A DNA stretch of 64,000 nucleotides from Chitinophaga sp. H8 (GTDB lineage Bacteria > Bacteroidota > Bacteroidia > Chitinophagales > Chitinophagaceae): assembly GCF_040567655.1 (NCBI RefSeq), contig NZ_JBEXAC010000001.1:992001-1056000 (forward strand), read 5' to 3'. This document shows, one piece after another, positions 37,428 through 46,784 of the stretch (position 1 is the stretch's first letter; each line of letters opens with the position of its first letter). The notes beneath the pieces are model-generated. The model did not search any database. It was not told the DNA's origin and worked only from the letters and a program-made list of their open reading frames with translations. Both the position numbers and the translations under genes were made by a program.

Positions 37428-38054
37428 TTATTTTCTGGTAAAAATGAACTTCCCGAAATCCAGCAAGCTGTCTATCGTATTGGAACTGATAAGCTGAAAA
37501 CTGAGCGCTACTGCTTTTTCAATGGCGGCATCTGTCATTTCAAAACCTTCGCTGGTATCATCAATCCAGTATTTGAGCACAAAAAGCGCCTGCAGCCAGA
37601 AGCCGTGTACGTATTTGTCAGATACATACTTGCGCTCCTTGATCTCGTTAGACAGATAACCTTCTTTGACCAGGTTGCCGGCATATACCAGGAAGGCCCG
37701 GCGAAACAGTTCCAGTTTCTCGCGGTGCAGGGTGGGGAAAGCAGACCTGCTATGCAGCTGCAGGATATAGCTCCTGTTTTCCTTCAGCTTTTGTACCCAT
37801 AAAAAATAGAAGGCCAGCAGCTTTTCCTGTGCAGCATATTGCTGATAGGTTTCATCTTCCTGCAACTGATTTACAGTGTCCTGGAAAATAGCTAACCAGA
37901 TATCTTTTTCTATGGCTTCAAAGGAAGCATAATAGTCATAGAAAGTGGATTCCGGAAGGTCCAGTGTTTTGCAGAATGCAAAAACGGAAACAGGTTTTTT
38001 ACCATGTTCCAGCAGGTATAATTTATAGGCTTCGCGGATCTGATTTTTGTCCAT
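37428..38054 (-). CDS. TetR family regulator
   Basis: A 208-residue protein with an N-terminal TetR helix-turn-helix (IREAYKLYLLEHGKKPVSVF, CKTLDLPESTFYDYY) and an all-helical ligand domain with the shape of TetR proteins that accompany UbiB-like kinases in Bacteroidota. Probably controls the downstream kinase gene. Ligand unknown. Confidence 0.83.
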   Translation of the reverse strand: MDKNQIREAYKLYLLEHGKKPVSVFAFCKTLDLPESTFYDYYASFEAIEKDIWLAIFQDTVNQLQEDETYQQYAAQEKLLAFYFLWVQKLKENRSYILQLHSRSAFPTLHREKLELFRRAFLVYAGNLVKEGYLSNEIKERKYVSDKYVHGFWLQALFVLKYWIDDTSEGFEMTDAAIEKAVALSFQLISSNTIDSLLDFGKFIFTRK

Positions 38055-38174
38055 AACGAACGATTTTTAAGATGGGTATTTTTATGACTAAAGGGCAAAC
38101 AGGTTCCAGAATACGAAATTACGTCACCTGAGCATATAACGGTGATTATTTCCTGCAATTTCACATTTGTTTAA

Positions 38175-38208
38175 GTAAAAAAAGGGCCAATCCAGTTAGG
38201 ATCAGCCC
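38175..38208 (-). terminator. Terminator of ompA-like gene
   Basis: Stem 38184-38193 with 38199-38208 (two internal mismatches), followed on the minus strand by seven U. Confidence 0.75.
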
Positions 38209-38234
38209 TCTTTAACACTAAATGTTGGCTTCAA

Positions 38235-39089
38235 CTATTTTGTTTCCAGCAACTTGAAGAACTGGTCAAGCTGAGGAAGGATCACAATGCGGGTACGACG
38301 GTTGGCTGCACGGCCTTCCGGTGTATCATTGCTCGCTACCGGGATGTATTCACTTCTACCCGCAGCGGTAATACGGGCGGGAGCAATACCATACTGGTTT
38401 TGTAATACCCGGGTAATGGCAGTAGCACGTTTTACACTCAGATCCCAGTTGTCCAGCAATACGCCGGATTTGTAAGGATTGGAGTCGGTATGACCTTCTA
38501 CCATGAATTCAATATCCGGTTGGTTATTCAACACCTTGGCCACCTTACCCAATACTTCACTGGCGCGGTCGGTGATGTTGTAGCTACCGCTTTTAAACAG
38601 CAGTTTGTCGGAAATGTCGATATACACCACTCCCTTTTCTACCTTGATGTTGATATCCTGATCGTCCAGGTTACCGATAGCACCCTTCAGGTTCATTACC
38701 AGGGCCATATTCAGGGAATCTTTCCGGGCAATCGCTGATTGCAGGTTCTGGATGTAGGCATCCTTGGCGCCGATATTATCCAGTGATTTCTTGATACTTT
38801 CTGCCTGTGAGTTGGAGATCACAGAAAGGTCTTTCAGCTGATTGAGCATCTGACTGTTGTTGCCCTTCAGTGCTTCCATCTGCTCTAATAATGATTTGAT
38901 ACGTGCTTCATAAGAGTTTTTAGCATCTCTTCCATTCTGTTCGCAATCCCGCAACTTGCCTTGTAAATCCGAGTAATTACCGTTCAGCTGGGCATATCTG
39001 GCTTCAGATGCCTTAAACTTCTTCGTACTTACGCAGGAAAACAATACCATAGAAAATGGCACGACAAATAATAAATGCTTAAGTTTCAT
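38235..39089 (-). CDS. OmpA-family peptidoglycan-binding lipoprotein
   Basis: A 284-residue lipoprotein (Cys in SMVLFSCVSTKKF), then a long coiled coil (about 30-125) and a C-terminal OmpA domain with KLLFKSGSYNITDRASEVL, the peptidoglycan-binding VEGHTDSNPYKSG with Asp, and RATAITRVL, ITAAGRSEY, NRRTRI. It tethers the outer membrane to the cell wall. Confidence 0.92.
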   Translation of the reverse strand: MKLKHLLFVVPFSMVLFSCVSTKKFKASEARYAQLNGNYSDLQGKLRDCEQNGRDAKNSYEARIKSLLEQMEALKGNNSQMLNQLKDLSVISNSQAESIKKSLDNIGAKDAYIQNLQSAIARKDSLNMALVMNLKGAIGNLDDQDINIKVEKGVVYIDISDKLLFKSGSYNITDRASEVLGKVAKVLNNQPDIEFMVEGHTDSNPYKSGVLLDNWDLSVKRATAITRVLQNQYGIAPARITAAGRSEYIPVASNDTPEGRAANRRTRIVILPQLDQFFKLLETK

Positions 39090-39577
39090 ATAGCTGTTGT
39101 TTGTTATTTAATGGTTACTGCCCGTAATTCTGCCAAAATCAAGCCATGTTTATTTCACTTCCACGAATTAAGAAACTATTTGGCAATTCCGGCATTAGAT
39201 TTTTCTAATCACAAACGGAAGTCTTGCGTGTGTATATGCTTAAAGCATTGACCAGCAAAGAGTACCAGGTTTGTGTGGTATAGGATGATGCAAAAAAGAT
39301 AGGACAAAATTAACACTTCCTTAGGAGGTGAAATATGATATAAATCAAGGGAGAGGAATAAATAAAAATGGGCACCTTATCCTTATAAATGAGTGAAAAA
39401 AATAATAATATAAGCTGCAAAGCCGGTATAAACGCTGATTACTCCTCCTCCTCCAATTTGCGGCAAATAATATGTATCATTGTTTAAAAATGTGTAAGTT
39501 TGTCGTTTAGGAATTGTTCAATGCTGCCACTCCCACGTTATGCCTTTGCATTTGATTGATAGCACATATTATTTGGT
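39090..39577. other. Divergent intergenic region, ompA-like and sigma genes
   Basis: 488 bases. For the sigma gene, an exact -7 box TAAGTTTG lies at 39495-39502. For the OmpA lipoprotein, the minus strand has TAATTTTG at 39305-39312, giving a leader of about 210 nt; no fitting -33 was found for either. A short palindrome, CACTTCCTTAGGAGGTG, is at 39314-39330. Otherwise AT-rich with no ORF. Confidence 0.45.
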
Positions 39578-40180
39578 ATGCTTTTAAAGCCGGTCTATAG
39601 CGATATGGAGCTGCTTCAAAAGATAGCGCTAGGAGATGAGCATGCCTTTTCCCTGTTCTATTATAGGTACAACAAAACAATTTATCTTTTTGCTTACCGT
39701 ATTCTTGATTCGGAAGCATTGGCTGAGGAGCTGATGCAGGAAATCATGTTGAAGATATGGATGATGGGGGATGAGCTGCTCCGGATAGAACATGTTGGTA
39801 ATTACCTGCGTGTCATGTGCAGAAACCGTTGTTACAACCAATTGCGGCAGTTAAGACGTGAAGCCGGTAAAAATAAAATGGCAGCGGCAGACTGGCAGGA
39901 AGGGAGCAATGAAACCGAAGAAAGTATCTTCTTAAACGATGCCAGGAACCTGCTGGAAGAGGCTATTGCCAGGTTACCTGCACAGCAGCGTGAGGTATAT
40001 AACCTGTGCCAGATCCAGGGTCTTAAATACGAAGAAGCTGCCAGTAAGCTCAATATTTCTGTTTTAACTGTACAATCTTACATGAAAATCGCCCTGCGCT
40101 CCGTACGGAACACCATGCGCAATACCATGCGAAACTACACCGGGATCACAGTCATACTGACCATCTTAAAACTCTTTTAA
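39578..40180 (+). CDS. FecI-like ECF sigma factor
   Basis: A 200-residue ECF sigma: region 2 in DEHAFSLFYYRYNKTIYLFAYR and EELMQEIMLKIWM, region 4 in IARLPAQQREVYNLC and YEEAASKLNISVLTVQSYM. It heads the second sigma/FecR/SusCD locus. A small in-frame duplication, NTMRNTMRN, is near the C-terminus. Confidence 0.92.
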   Translation: MLLKPVYSDMELLQKIALGDEHAFSLFYYRYNKTIYLFAYRILDSEALAEELMQEIMLKIWMMGDELLRIEHVGNYLRVMCRNRCYNQLRQLRREAGKNKMAAADWQEGSNETEESIFLNDARNLLEEAIARLPAQQREVYNLCQIQGLKYEEAASKLNISVLTVQSYMKIALRSVRNTMRNTMRNYTGITVILTILKLF

Positions 40181-40244
40181 CCCGCTTTAAATTTATTTTG
40201 TGTCCTATACCCCCGATGCCATGTTAGGTGGTGTCTTTTAAGTA

Positions 40245-41438
40245 ATGGAACCAAATAGAATTATACTGCTATACCAAAAAATCAAACGAAAAACCGCTTC
40301 TGAAGAAGAACAGCGGGAGTTTGACCAGTTGTTACAAGATGAACAGGCGGAAGAAGCCCTTAAAATGTATTGGGACCAGCAATGGCCCGAAGTGTTGGCG
40401 GAAGATAAGTCTGCTTTACAGATCCGTAATGAACAGGAAATCCTCCATAACATCCTTGCCCAGCGTGTACTTCCTGATAGCAAAGCAAGCCATAAAAAAT
40501 CCAGTACCTATAAATACCTGGCTGCTGCAGCCAGCATCCTGCTCATCGTAGCTACGGGGCTATTCTTTTTCCTGCAGCGTAATACCTTGCCACAACATCA
40601 GGCTGATACAGCCTATACCATTGTACCCGGAAAAAATAGTGCTACGCTTACCCTCGCCAATGGGAAAAAAATCTTCCTTTCTGATGCTGCAAATGGCGAG
40701 CTGGCAAAAGAGGCTGGTGTAAAGATCTCAAAATCTGCCGGTGGGCAAATCATTTACGAAATTATAGGGGGGGCAGCGGGTAACACCGATCAATGGAATG
40801 CCCTTTCTACCTCAAATGGAGAAACTTATCGGATACGGTTACCCGATCAGAGTGAGGTTTGGCTTAATTCGGCTTCTACGCTTAAGTATCCGGTAAGCTT
40901 TGCCAATCGCGCCAATAGAAAGGTGGAGCTGATCGGAGAGGCGTATTTTGAGATTGCAAAAGATATGAAACACCCTTTTATTGTAGAAAGTAAAGCACAG
41001 CAGATCGCGGTTTTAGGTACGCATTTTAATGTGAATGCTTATGACAATGAAGACCATACAAAAACAACATTAATAGAAGGCAGTGTAAAGGTGCAAAGCC
41101 TCAGCTCAACCCAAACCCCGGCACAGGTGATCCTAAAGCCCGGACAACAAGCTATTTTGACCAATCAGGTGTTCAGTGTGCAGCAGGCAGACATCGAGGA
41201 AGCCATCGCCTGGAAAATGGGCTTCTTTAAATTCAGGGACGAAAATATCCAGAGCATCATGCGCAAAGTAGCACGCTGGTACAACGTAGAGGTAGTATAC
41301 AAAGGAGAAATTCCACAAAGCGGATTAGAAGGTACCGTTTCACGTTATCAGGACATCACCCGGTTATTAGACATGTTACAATCTACCGGACTGGTAAAAT
41401 TCAAGGTCAGCCAAAACAAAATTATAGTCAGCCAGTAA
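40245..41438 (+). CDS. FecR-type anti-sigma factor
   Basis: A 397-residue inner-membrane regulator. Cytoplasmic N-terminus of about 88 residues, one transmembrane helix (YLAAAASILLIVATGLFFF), FecR domain (WNALSTSNGETYRIRLPDQS, LNSASTLKYP, AYFEIAKDMKHPFIV, AVLGTHFNVNAY) and a C-terminal DUF4974 domain (GFFKFRDENIQSIMRKVARWYN). Partner of the sigma encoded 64 nt upstream and of the STN-containing SusC downstream. Confidence 0.94.
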   Translation: MEPNRIILLYQKIKRKTASEEEQREFDQLLQDEQAEEALKMYWDQQWPEVLAEDKSALQIRNEQEILHNILAQRVLPDSKASHKKSSTYKYLAAAASILLIVATGLFFFLQRNTLPQHQADTAYTIVPGKNSATLTLANGKKIFLSDAANGELAKEAGVKISKSAGGQIIYEIIGGAAGNTDQWNALSTSNGETYRIRLPDQSEVWLNSASTLKYPVSFANRANRKVELIGEAYFEIAKDMKHPFIVESKAQQIAVLGTHFNVNAYDNEDHTKTTLIEGSVKVQSLSSTQTPAQVILKPGQQAILTNQVFSVQQADIEEAIAWKMGFFKFRDENIQSIMRKVARWYNVEVVYKGEIPQSGLEGTVSRYQDITRLLDMLQSTGLVKFKVSQNKIIVSQ

Positions 41439-41515
41439 CCAAATATATTAACCAAAATTTTAAAGAGATATGAAAATAAAAGCTATGTGACTTTGTTTAC
41501 GGAAGCTTAGTGCAA

Positions 41516-41624
41516 TAAAAAACGTGAAAGTGTGTCACCACTTCCACGTTAATAGGCCTGGGCTATTCAATACCTGGATTCTATCCGTATAAAATACTAG
41601 AAAAGAAATCTTGAATAAACCCAA
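41516..41624 (-). ncRNA. Predicted antisense sRNA upstream of susC (locus 2)
   Basis: Minus-strand promoter with TTG (41657-41659), 19 nt, TACTTTTG (41630-41637), again overlapping the susC ATG, and an intrinsic terminator: stem 41521-41532 with 41539-41550 (one mismatch, loop of 6) followed by U6. A transcript of about 107 nt antisense to the susC leader is predicted. It shares ATTGAATAG and CCAGGC[A/C]TA with the RNA at 18440-18539. Ends are estimated from the promoter and the U-run. Confidence 0.65.
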
Positions 41625-41629
41625 ACAAC

Positions 41630-41659
41630 CAAAAGTATGAATTTAAATGCTTTTATCAA
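41630..41659 (-). promoter_or_regulatory. Antisense promoter overlapping susC start
   Basis: Minus strand reads TTG, 19 nt, TACTTTTG. Position relative to the susC ATG is identical to that at locus 1. Confidence 0.62.
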
Positions 41660-44600
41660 GCTAGTTATGCACATAACTGGCCGATATAAAAAAATATTAT
41701 CAGTTATGAGGATAACTGTATTGCTATTGCTGATGGGGCTCATGCAGGTAAGTGCTAAAAGCGTTGCACAGCGGATCAACCTGTCGGTACAGAATGCCAA
41801 TATGCAGGATGTCATTGAACAGTTGAGAAAACAAAGCGGCTACAATTTTTTGTATATTAAAAAAGAGGTGCTCAGCAGGGCTAAACCTGTTACGGAAGAG
41901 CTCATTGAGGCTACCATAGAGGAGGCCCTCAACAAGATTTTTGCCGTGCAGCCCCTGATTTATCAGATCAAGGACAAAACTGTGATCATCAAACCCTCGG
42001 CAGATAAACCGGTTATAAAGGTGCAGCAAAAAAGCATTACCGGTAGTGTAACAGATGAAAAAGGCGAAATACTGATCGGGGTATCTATTTTGGTAAAGGG
42101 AACCCAGACAGGTACCGTTACCGATGCGCAGGGAAAATATACGATTGCGGCCAACTCCGGATCTGTATTGGTGTTTAGGTATATCGGCTACCAGACGCAG
42201 GAAGTTACCGTAGGTTCGGAAAATCCAATCAATGTATCGCTGCTCGCAGTGCCCGGTGGGCTGGATGAAGTAGTCGTTATTGCTTATGGTACGCAAAAGA
42301 AAGAAACGGTTACCGGCGCAATAGCTTCCATCCGGACCAGAGAAATTAAACAAAGCCCGGCAGCCAACTTAGCCGTAACCCTGGCCGGAAGATTACCCGG
42401 CCTAACCTCCATTCAGCGGAGTGGTCAGCCAGGGCGGGATATCACGCAGCTGTTTATCAGGGGACAGGGAACAATAAATGCCCAAAGCCCGATCATCCTG
42501 GTAGATGGTATTGAACGCGACCTGACGTATATTGATCCTAATGAGGTAGAGTCTATTACCATTTTAAAGGATGCCTCCTCTACCGCCATTTTTGGGGTGA
42601 GGGGTGCCAATGGGGTTATTCTGGTGACAACAAAACGGGGTACCTCCGAAGAGCCTGAAATCAACTTTGTTGCAGAAGCCGGCGCACAAGACTTTCCACG
42701 TTTCATCACTCCGGTCAATGCCTACGACTTTGCCTCCCTGAGAAATCTCGCATTGACCAACGATGGCCTGCCTGCTGAATATTCTGCAGACGCGCTGAAA
42801 TATTATAAAAGTCAGGAAGATCTCTTACGTTATGCTAATACAGACTGGCGTAAACTGCTGGTTAAAAACTATTCTTATCAGCAACGCTATAACCTGAATG
42901 TTTCGGGAGCAAGTAAAAACACCAGGTATTTTGTAAATGCCGGCTACCTGAACCAGGGCGGACAGTTCAATACTGAAAGAGATCTCAACTATGATCCAAG
43001 CTTTAAACTCAACCGCTACAATTTCAGATCTAATATTGATATTCAGCTTAACAAAAATCTGAAAGCATTTCTAAATGTGGCCGGTTACCTGGAGCAACGC
43101 AACAGTCCTTATGCTGTAGGGGGGGATAACCCGATAGACTGGATCATTTACTTTATGAACCGTATGCCTGCAGTGGTGCCAGGACCGCTTACCCCCGATG
43201 GGCAGGTTATTACCTATTCGGATATTGATCATCCTGCCTATGGCCTGATTAACCGTTCCGGTTATACCCAGCAAAAAAGAAGTAACGTATTGGCCACCTA
43301 CGGTATGGAACAAAATCTTGATTTTATTACCAAAGGATTATCTGTAAAGGCGATCGTTTCATTTGATGCCCGCACCGTGAATAATCTGGAAGCTACCAGG
43401 AAATACGAAAAGTATATACAGATCATTAACCCTAACCTGCAGGGAGTTGATGGCAGGGACAGTGTTTATTACCGGCCATTCAACAATGACCAGAATACCC
43501 CTTTAACTATTGGCGGCGGACGAAGCTTTGAAACGCTCTCTAATTTTCAGGGGTTTGTAAATTATGCCAAAACTATCGGTAAGCACGATTTGTCGGGTAT
43601 GTTACTGTACCAGCAACAAAATAATATTATCAATAACGAATTGCCCTTCAAATTAATGGGGATGGCTGCCCGTGTTACTTATGGCTATAATGCCAGGTAT
43701 TTCCTGGAATTTAATGCAGGGTACAATGGTTCAGAACAGTTTGCAGCAGGACAGCGTTTTGGATTCTTTCCAGCCGTTTCTGCCAGTTGGCTCATTTCTA
43801 ATGAATCCTTCCTGCATGACAATTCAATATTCAATTTGCTGAAATTGAGAGGTTCTTTTGGTAAAGTGGGCAACGACCGTATCGGCAACCGGAGGTTCTT
43901 ATACCTCGATGATATCCAGGTGGTAGGTGGTGGCTTTTCCGGAAGCCTGGGCAATGGACAGACCATCAATTATAACCTCCTGAAAAATGCGCAGTTACAA
44001 TGGGAGGTGGCCAAAAAATATAACCTGGGTTTAGAAGTTGGTTTATTTAACCAGTTTAACCTGGTGGCTGATGTGTTTTATGAGAAGAGAGATAATATCC
44101 TGCGCAACAGAGGTATCATCCCTGAACTCAATGGCCTTCCAATGGAGGTATTGCCACCAGTCAATATTGGTGTGGTAGAAAACAAAGGATATGAAATAGA
44201 ACTGAATTACAAAAAAGCCTTTAGCAAAGACCTGTCATTGCTGGCCCGTATCAACCTGAACTATGCAACGAACCGCCAAATTTATGCGGATGAGCCTTTG
44301 CTGCCGCAAGACTACGCCTACCGGTACAGAGAAACTGACTACCGGATCGGGCAGATGTTCGGGTACATTGTAGACGGGTATTTCGCTGATCAGAACGACA
44401 TCGCCAAATCTCCGGTACAAAATGTGGGCGGACATGAATCCAGGCCCGGTGACTTTAAATACAAAGACCTGAACAATGATGGTGTTATCAACGAACGCGA
44501 TATAGCTCCTATCGGCTATTCCAACGTTCCGGAATACCAATATGGTGCGGCGTTTAACCTGACCTACAAAGGATTGGATTTTAGCGTCCTGTTCCAGGGC

Positions 44601-44999
44601 ATTTCAAATGTTTCCAACTACTACAGCGATCAGGGTGTTTTTGGGGATAAAAATTATGTAGCCAGGCACCTGGAAAGCTGGACTGCAGAACGTGCTGCCA
44701 GCGGAATGCCTATCAATTATCCCCGCCTTTCTACACAGGCTAATCCTAATGAAAGGCCAAATTCTTTTTTTATTCTCAACGCAAGCTACCTGCGCTTAAA
44801 AAATATGGAAATAGGCTACACTTTCCCTGCCAGATGGAGCAAGGCAATCGGCGCAAAACGTTTGCGTATTTACGCCAACGGTCTCAATCTCCTTACCTGG
44901 GATAAACTACCTACCAAAGAGTTTGATCCGGAGCTGACAAACAGTCGCGTTTACCCGATTACAAGGCTCTATAATTGGGGCGTAAACTTCACATTTTAA
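41637..44999 (+). CDS. susC: SusC/RagA TonB-dependent transporter with STN domain
   Basis: A 1120-residue outer-membrane importer. Signal peptide (LLLLMGLMQVSAKSVAQ), STN domain (about 47-110, MQDVIEQLRKQSGYNFLYI), carboxypeptidase-like domain (about 130-205), plug (VVIAYGTQKKETVTGAI, PIILVDGIERD, IFGVRGANGVILVTTK) and barrel ending in NWGVNFTF. Not a close copy of the SusC at 18552. SusD follows after 12 nt. Confidence 0.96.
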   Translation: MNLNAFIKLVMHITGRYKKILSVMRITVLLLLMGLMQVSAKSVAQRINLSVQNANMQDVIEQLRKQSGYNFLYIKKEVLSRAKPVTEELIEATIEEALNKIFAVQPLIYQIKDKTVIIKPSADKPVIKVQQKSITGSVTDEKGEILIGVSILVKGTQTGTVTDAQGKYTIAANSGSVLVFRYIGYQTQEVTVGSENPINVSLLAVPGGLDEVVVIAYGTQKKETVTGAIASIRTREIKQSPAANLAVTLAGRLPGLTSIQRSGQPGRDITQLFIRGQGTINAQSPIILVDGIERDLTYIDPNEVESITILKDASSTAIFGVRGANGVILVTTKRGTSEEPEINFVAEAGAQDFPRFITPVNAYDFASLRNLALTNDGLPAEYSADALKYYKSQEDLLRYANTDWRKLLVKNYSYQQRYNLNVSGASKNTRYFVNAGYLNQGGQFNTERDLNYDPSFKLNRYNFRSNIDIQLNKNLKAFLNVAGYLEQRNSPYAVGGDNPIDWIIYFMNRMPAVVPGPLTPDGQVITYSDIDHPAYGLINRSGYTQQKRSNVLATYGMEQNLDFITKGLSVKAIVSFDARTVNNLEATRKYEKYIQIINPNLQGVDGRDSVYYRPFNNDQNTPLTIGGGRSFETLSNFQGFVNYAKTIGKHDLSGMLLYQQQNNIINNELPFKLMGMAARVTYGYNARYFLEFNAGYNGSEQFAAGQRFGFFPAVSASWLISNESFLHDNSIFNLLKLRGSFGKVGNDRIGNRRFLYLDDIQVVGGGFSGSLGNGQTINYNLLKNAQLQWEVAKKYNLGLEVGLFNQFNLVADVFYEKRDNILRNRGIIPELNGLPMEVLPPVNIGVVENKGYEIELNYKKAFSKDLSLLARINLNYATNRQIYADEPLLPQDYAYRYRETDYRIGQMFGYIVDGYFADQNDIAKSPVQNVGGHESRPGDFKYKDLNNDGVINERDIAPIGYSNVPEYQYGAAFNLTYKGLDFSVLFQGISNVSNYYSDQGVFGDKNYVARHLESWTAERAASGMPINYPRLSTQANPNERPNSFFILNASYLRLKNMEIGYTFPARWSKAIGAKRLRIYANGLNLLTWDKLPTKEFDPELTNSRVYPITRLYNWGVNFTF

Positions 45000-45011
45000 T
45001 CAGTAACCAAG

Positions 45012-46745
45012 ATGAAACATATTTTAAGCATTTTTATGTTGCTTGCCTTACTGGCAACAGGCTGTACTAAAAATTACCTGAACATCACACCCGATGGCAG
45101 GACCACACTCGATGATATATTTAAAGATGAGAAACGCACCGAGGCATACCTGAACAGGGTATACGGACAGATGCCCAGCTACTTCTGGAAATACGGCTTT
45201 TTTGATTTTCTGGCTCCTTTTTCTGACGAAGCTTATGCTTACAGCGGGGCAGTAATGGGTTGGTCAGCCGGGGTGCTGAATTCCGGTGGTAACCCTTTAC
45301 ATACCCACCAGGAGCGAGGTAAAGGTGCTTATCATTATGGCACCTTCTGGGCCGGAATCCGGGATGCCAATATGTTCCTTGAAAATGTAGCAACGGCCAA
45401 TATCCCAAGCGCCGGCAACCGGGCACGTTTTCGGGGTGAAGCCCAAATGTTAAGGGCTTTTTATTTCTGGGAACTCATAAAAGAATATGGCCCAATGCCG
45501 ATAGTGACTGCTCCATTTACCAATGATTTTGATTATACTTCCCTGAAGCGTCCTACCTTCCAGGAATGTGTTGATTTCATTGTGAAAGAATGCGATGAAG
45601 TCATTGCCAACGACAATATACCTGTACGTATCACGATAGAAGCGGAGCGCGGACGATTTACCAAGGCGGTTGCCTATGCTGTAAAATCTCAGGCATTGCT
45701 GTACAATGCGAGCCCTTTATGGAATAGCGGTAACGACAAAAGTAAATGGGAAGCAGCATCGCTGGCCGCTCAAAGTGCCATCAATGCGCTGACTACGCAA
45801 GGTTATACTTTGGTGGATAATTATGGGGATTACTTTTTAAGTAAAACTGACATCAGTAGTTCACCGAGAGATAAAGAAACTATTTATGAAATATTTGAAC
45901 CCCAGATAGATCCGGTATTCAGCATCATCAACAGTATACCCAGTAAGCCGGGAATGTTTAAAGTAGGGGCCACCCCTACGCAGGAACTGGTAGACAGTTA
46001 CGACATGCAGGCTACAGGCGAACCCATCATTACAGGTTATCAGGATGCTGATCATACCCAACCGATCCTCAATCCGGCATCCGGATATAATCCTGCACAG
46101 CCCTATGAGGGACGCGATCCCAGATTTTACGCAACGGTATGGTACAATGGTGCTGTGTATGATAACATAGGAGGAAGTCCACATATCATGGAAACCTATG
46201 TAGGGGGGACCGATCAGCTATTGAAAGCACCTATAGGCTGGGCATTTACCCGGACCGGTTACTATTTGCGTAAATTCATTGACCCCCGTTTGCAATCTGG
46301 CCAGCCAGAAGATACCCGCTTTAAAAAATACCGTTTGGCAGAGCTTTACCTTAACCTTGCCGAAGCTGAAAATGAAGCTCATGGGCCAACAAATATCGCC
46401 CGGGAGGCCGTGAGGAAAATAAGGGCCAGAGTGAATATGCCTGATTTTCCGGCTAACTTATCACAGCAGCAGTTTCAGGAGCGTGTCCGTAAAGAACGCA
46501 GGGTAGAACTGGCTTTTGAAGAGCATCGCTTCTGGGATGTACGCAGATGGAAAATACTAAACCAGACGGATAAACTGGTGACCGGTATGGAAATCATCAA
46601 ACAACCCGACAATAGCTTTACCTATTCACGTTTCGTAACCGAGCGCAGAAATGCATGGAGTGATAAATTCCTGATCTTACCGATACCGATTAAGGAAACT
46701 GCCATCATTCCGGATTTTAATCTCAACCAGAATCCCGGTTGGTAA
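45012..46745 (+). CDS. susD: SusD/RagB nutrient-binding lipoprotein
   Basis: A 577-residue surface lipoprotein (Cys in LLATGCTKNYLNITPDG) with SusD-like N-terminal helices (AQMLRAFYFWELIKEYGPMP) and C-terminal signature YRLAELYLNLAEAENEA...VRKERRVELAFEEHRFWDVRRWK ending NLNQNPGW. Forms the lid of the SusC upstream. Confidence 0.96.
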   Translation: MKHILSIFMLLALLATGCTKNYLNITPDGRTTLDDIFKDEKRTEAYLNRVYGQMPSYFWKYGFFDFLAPFSDEAYAYSGAVMGWSAGVLNSGGNPLHTHQERGKGAYHYGTFWAGIRDANMFLENVATANIPSAGNRARFRGEAQMLRAFYFWELIKEYGPMPIVTAPFTNDFDYTSLKRPTFQECVDFIVKECDEVIANDNIPVRITIEAERGRFTKAVAYAVKSQALLYNASPLWNSGNDKSKWEAASLAAQSAINALTTQGYTLVDNYGDYFLSKTDISSSPRDKETIYEIFEPQIDPVFSIINSIPSKPGMFKVGATPTQELVDSYDMQATGEPIITGYQDADHTQPILNPASGYNPAQPYEGRDPRFYATVWYNGAVYDNIGGSPHIMETYVGGTDQLLKAPIGWAFTRTGYYLRKFIDPRLQSGQPEDTRFKKYRLAELYLNLAEAENEAHGPTNIAREAVRKIRARVNMPDFPANLSQQQFQERVRKERRVELAFEEHRFWDVRRWKILNQTDKLVTGMEIIKQPDNSFTYSRFVTERRNAWSDKFLILPIPIKETAIIPDFNLNQNPGW

Positions 46746-46784
46746 AGCCCGTTTTCAAAGTATGTAAACTTAAATAAGATCATT

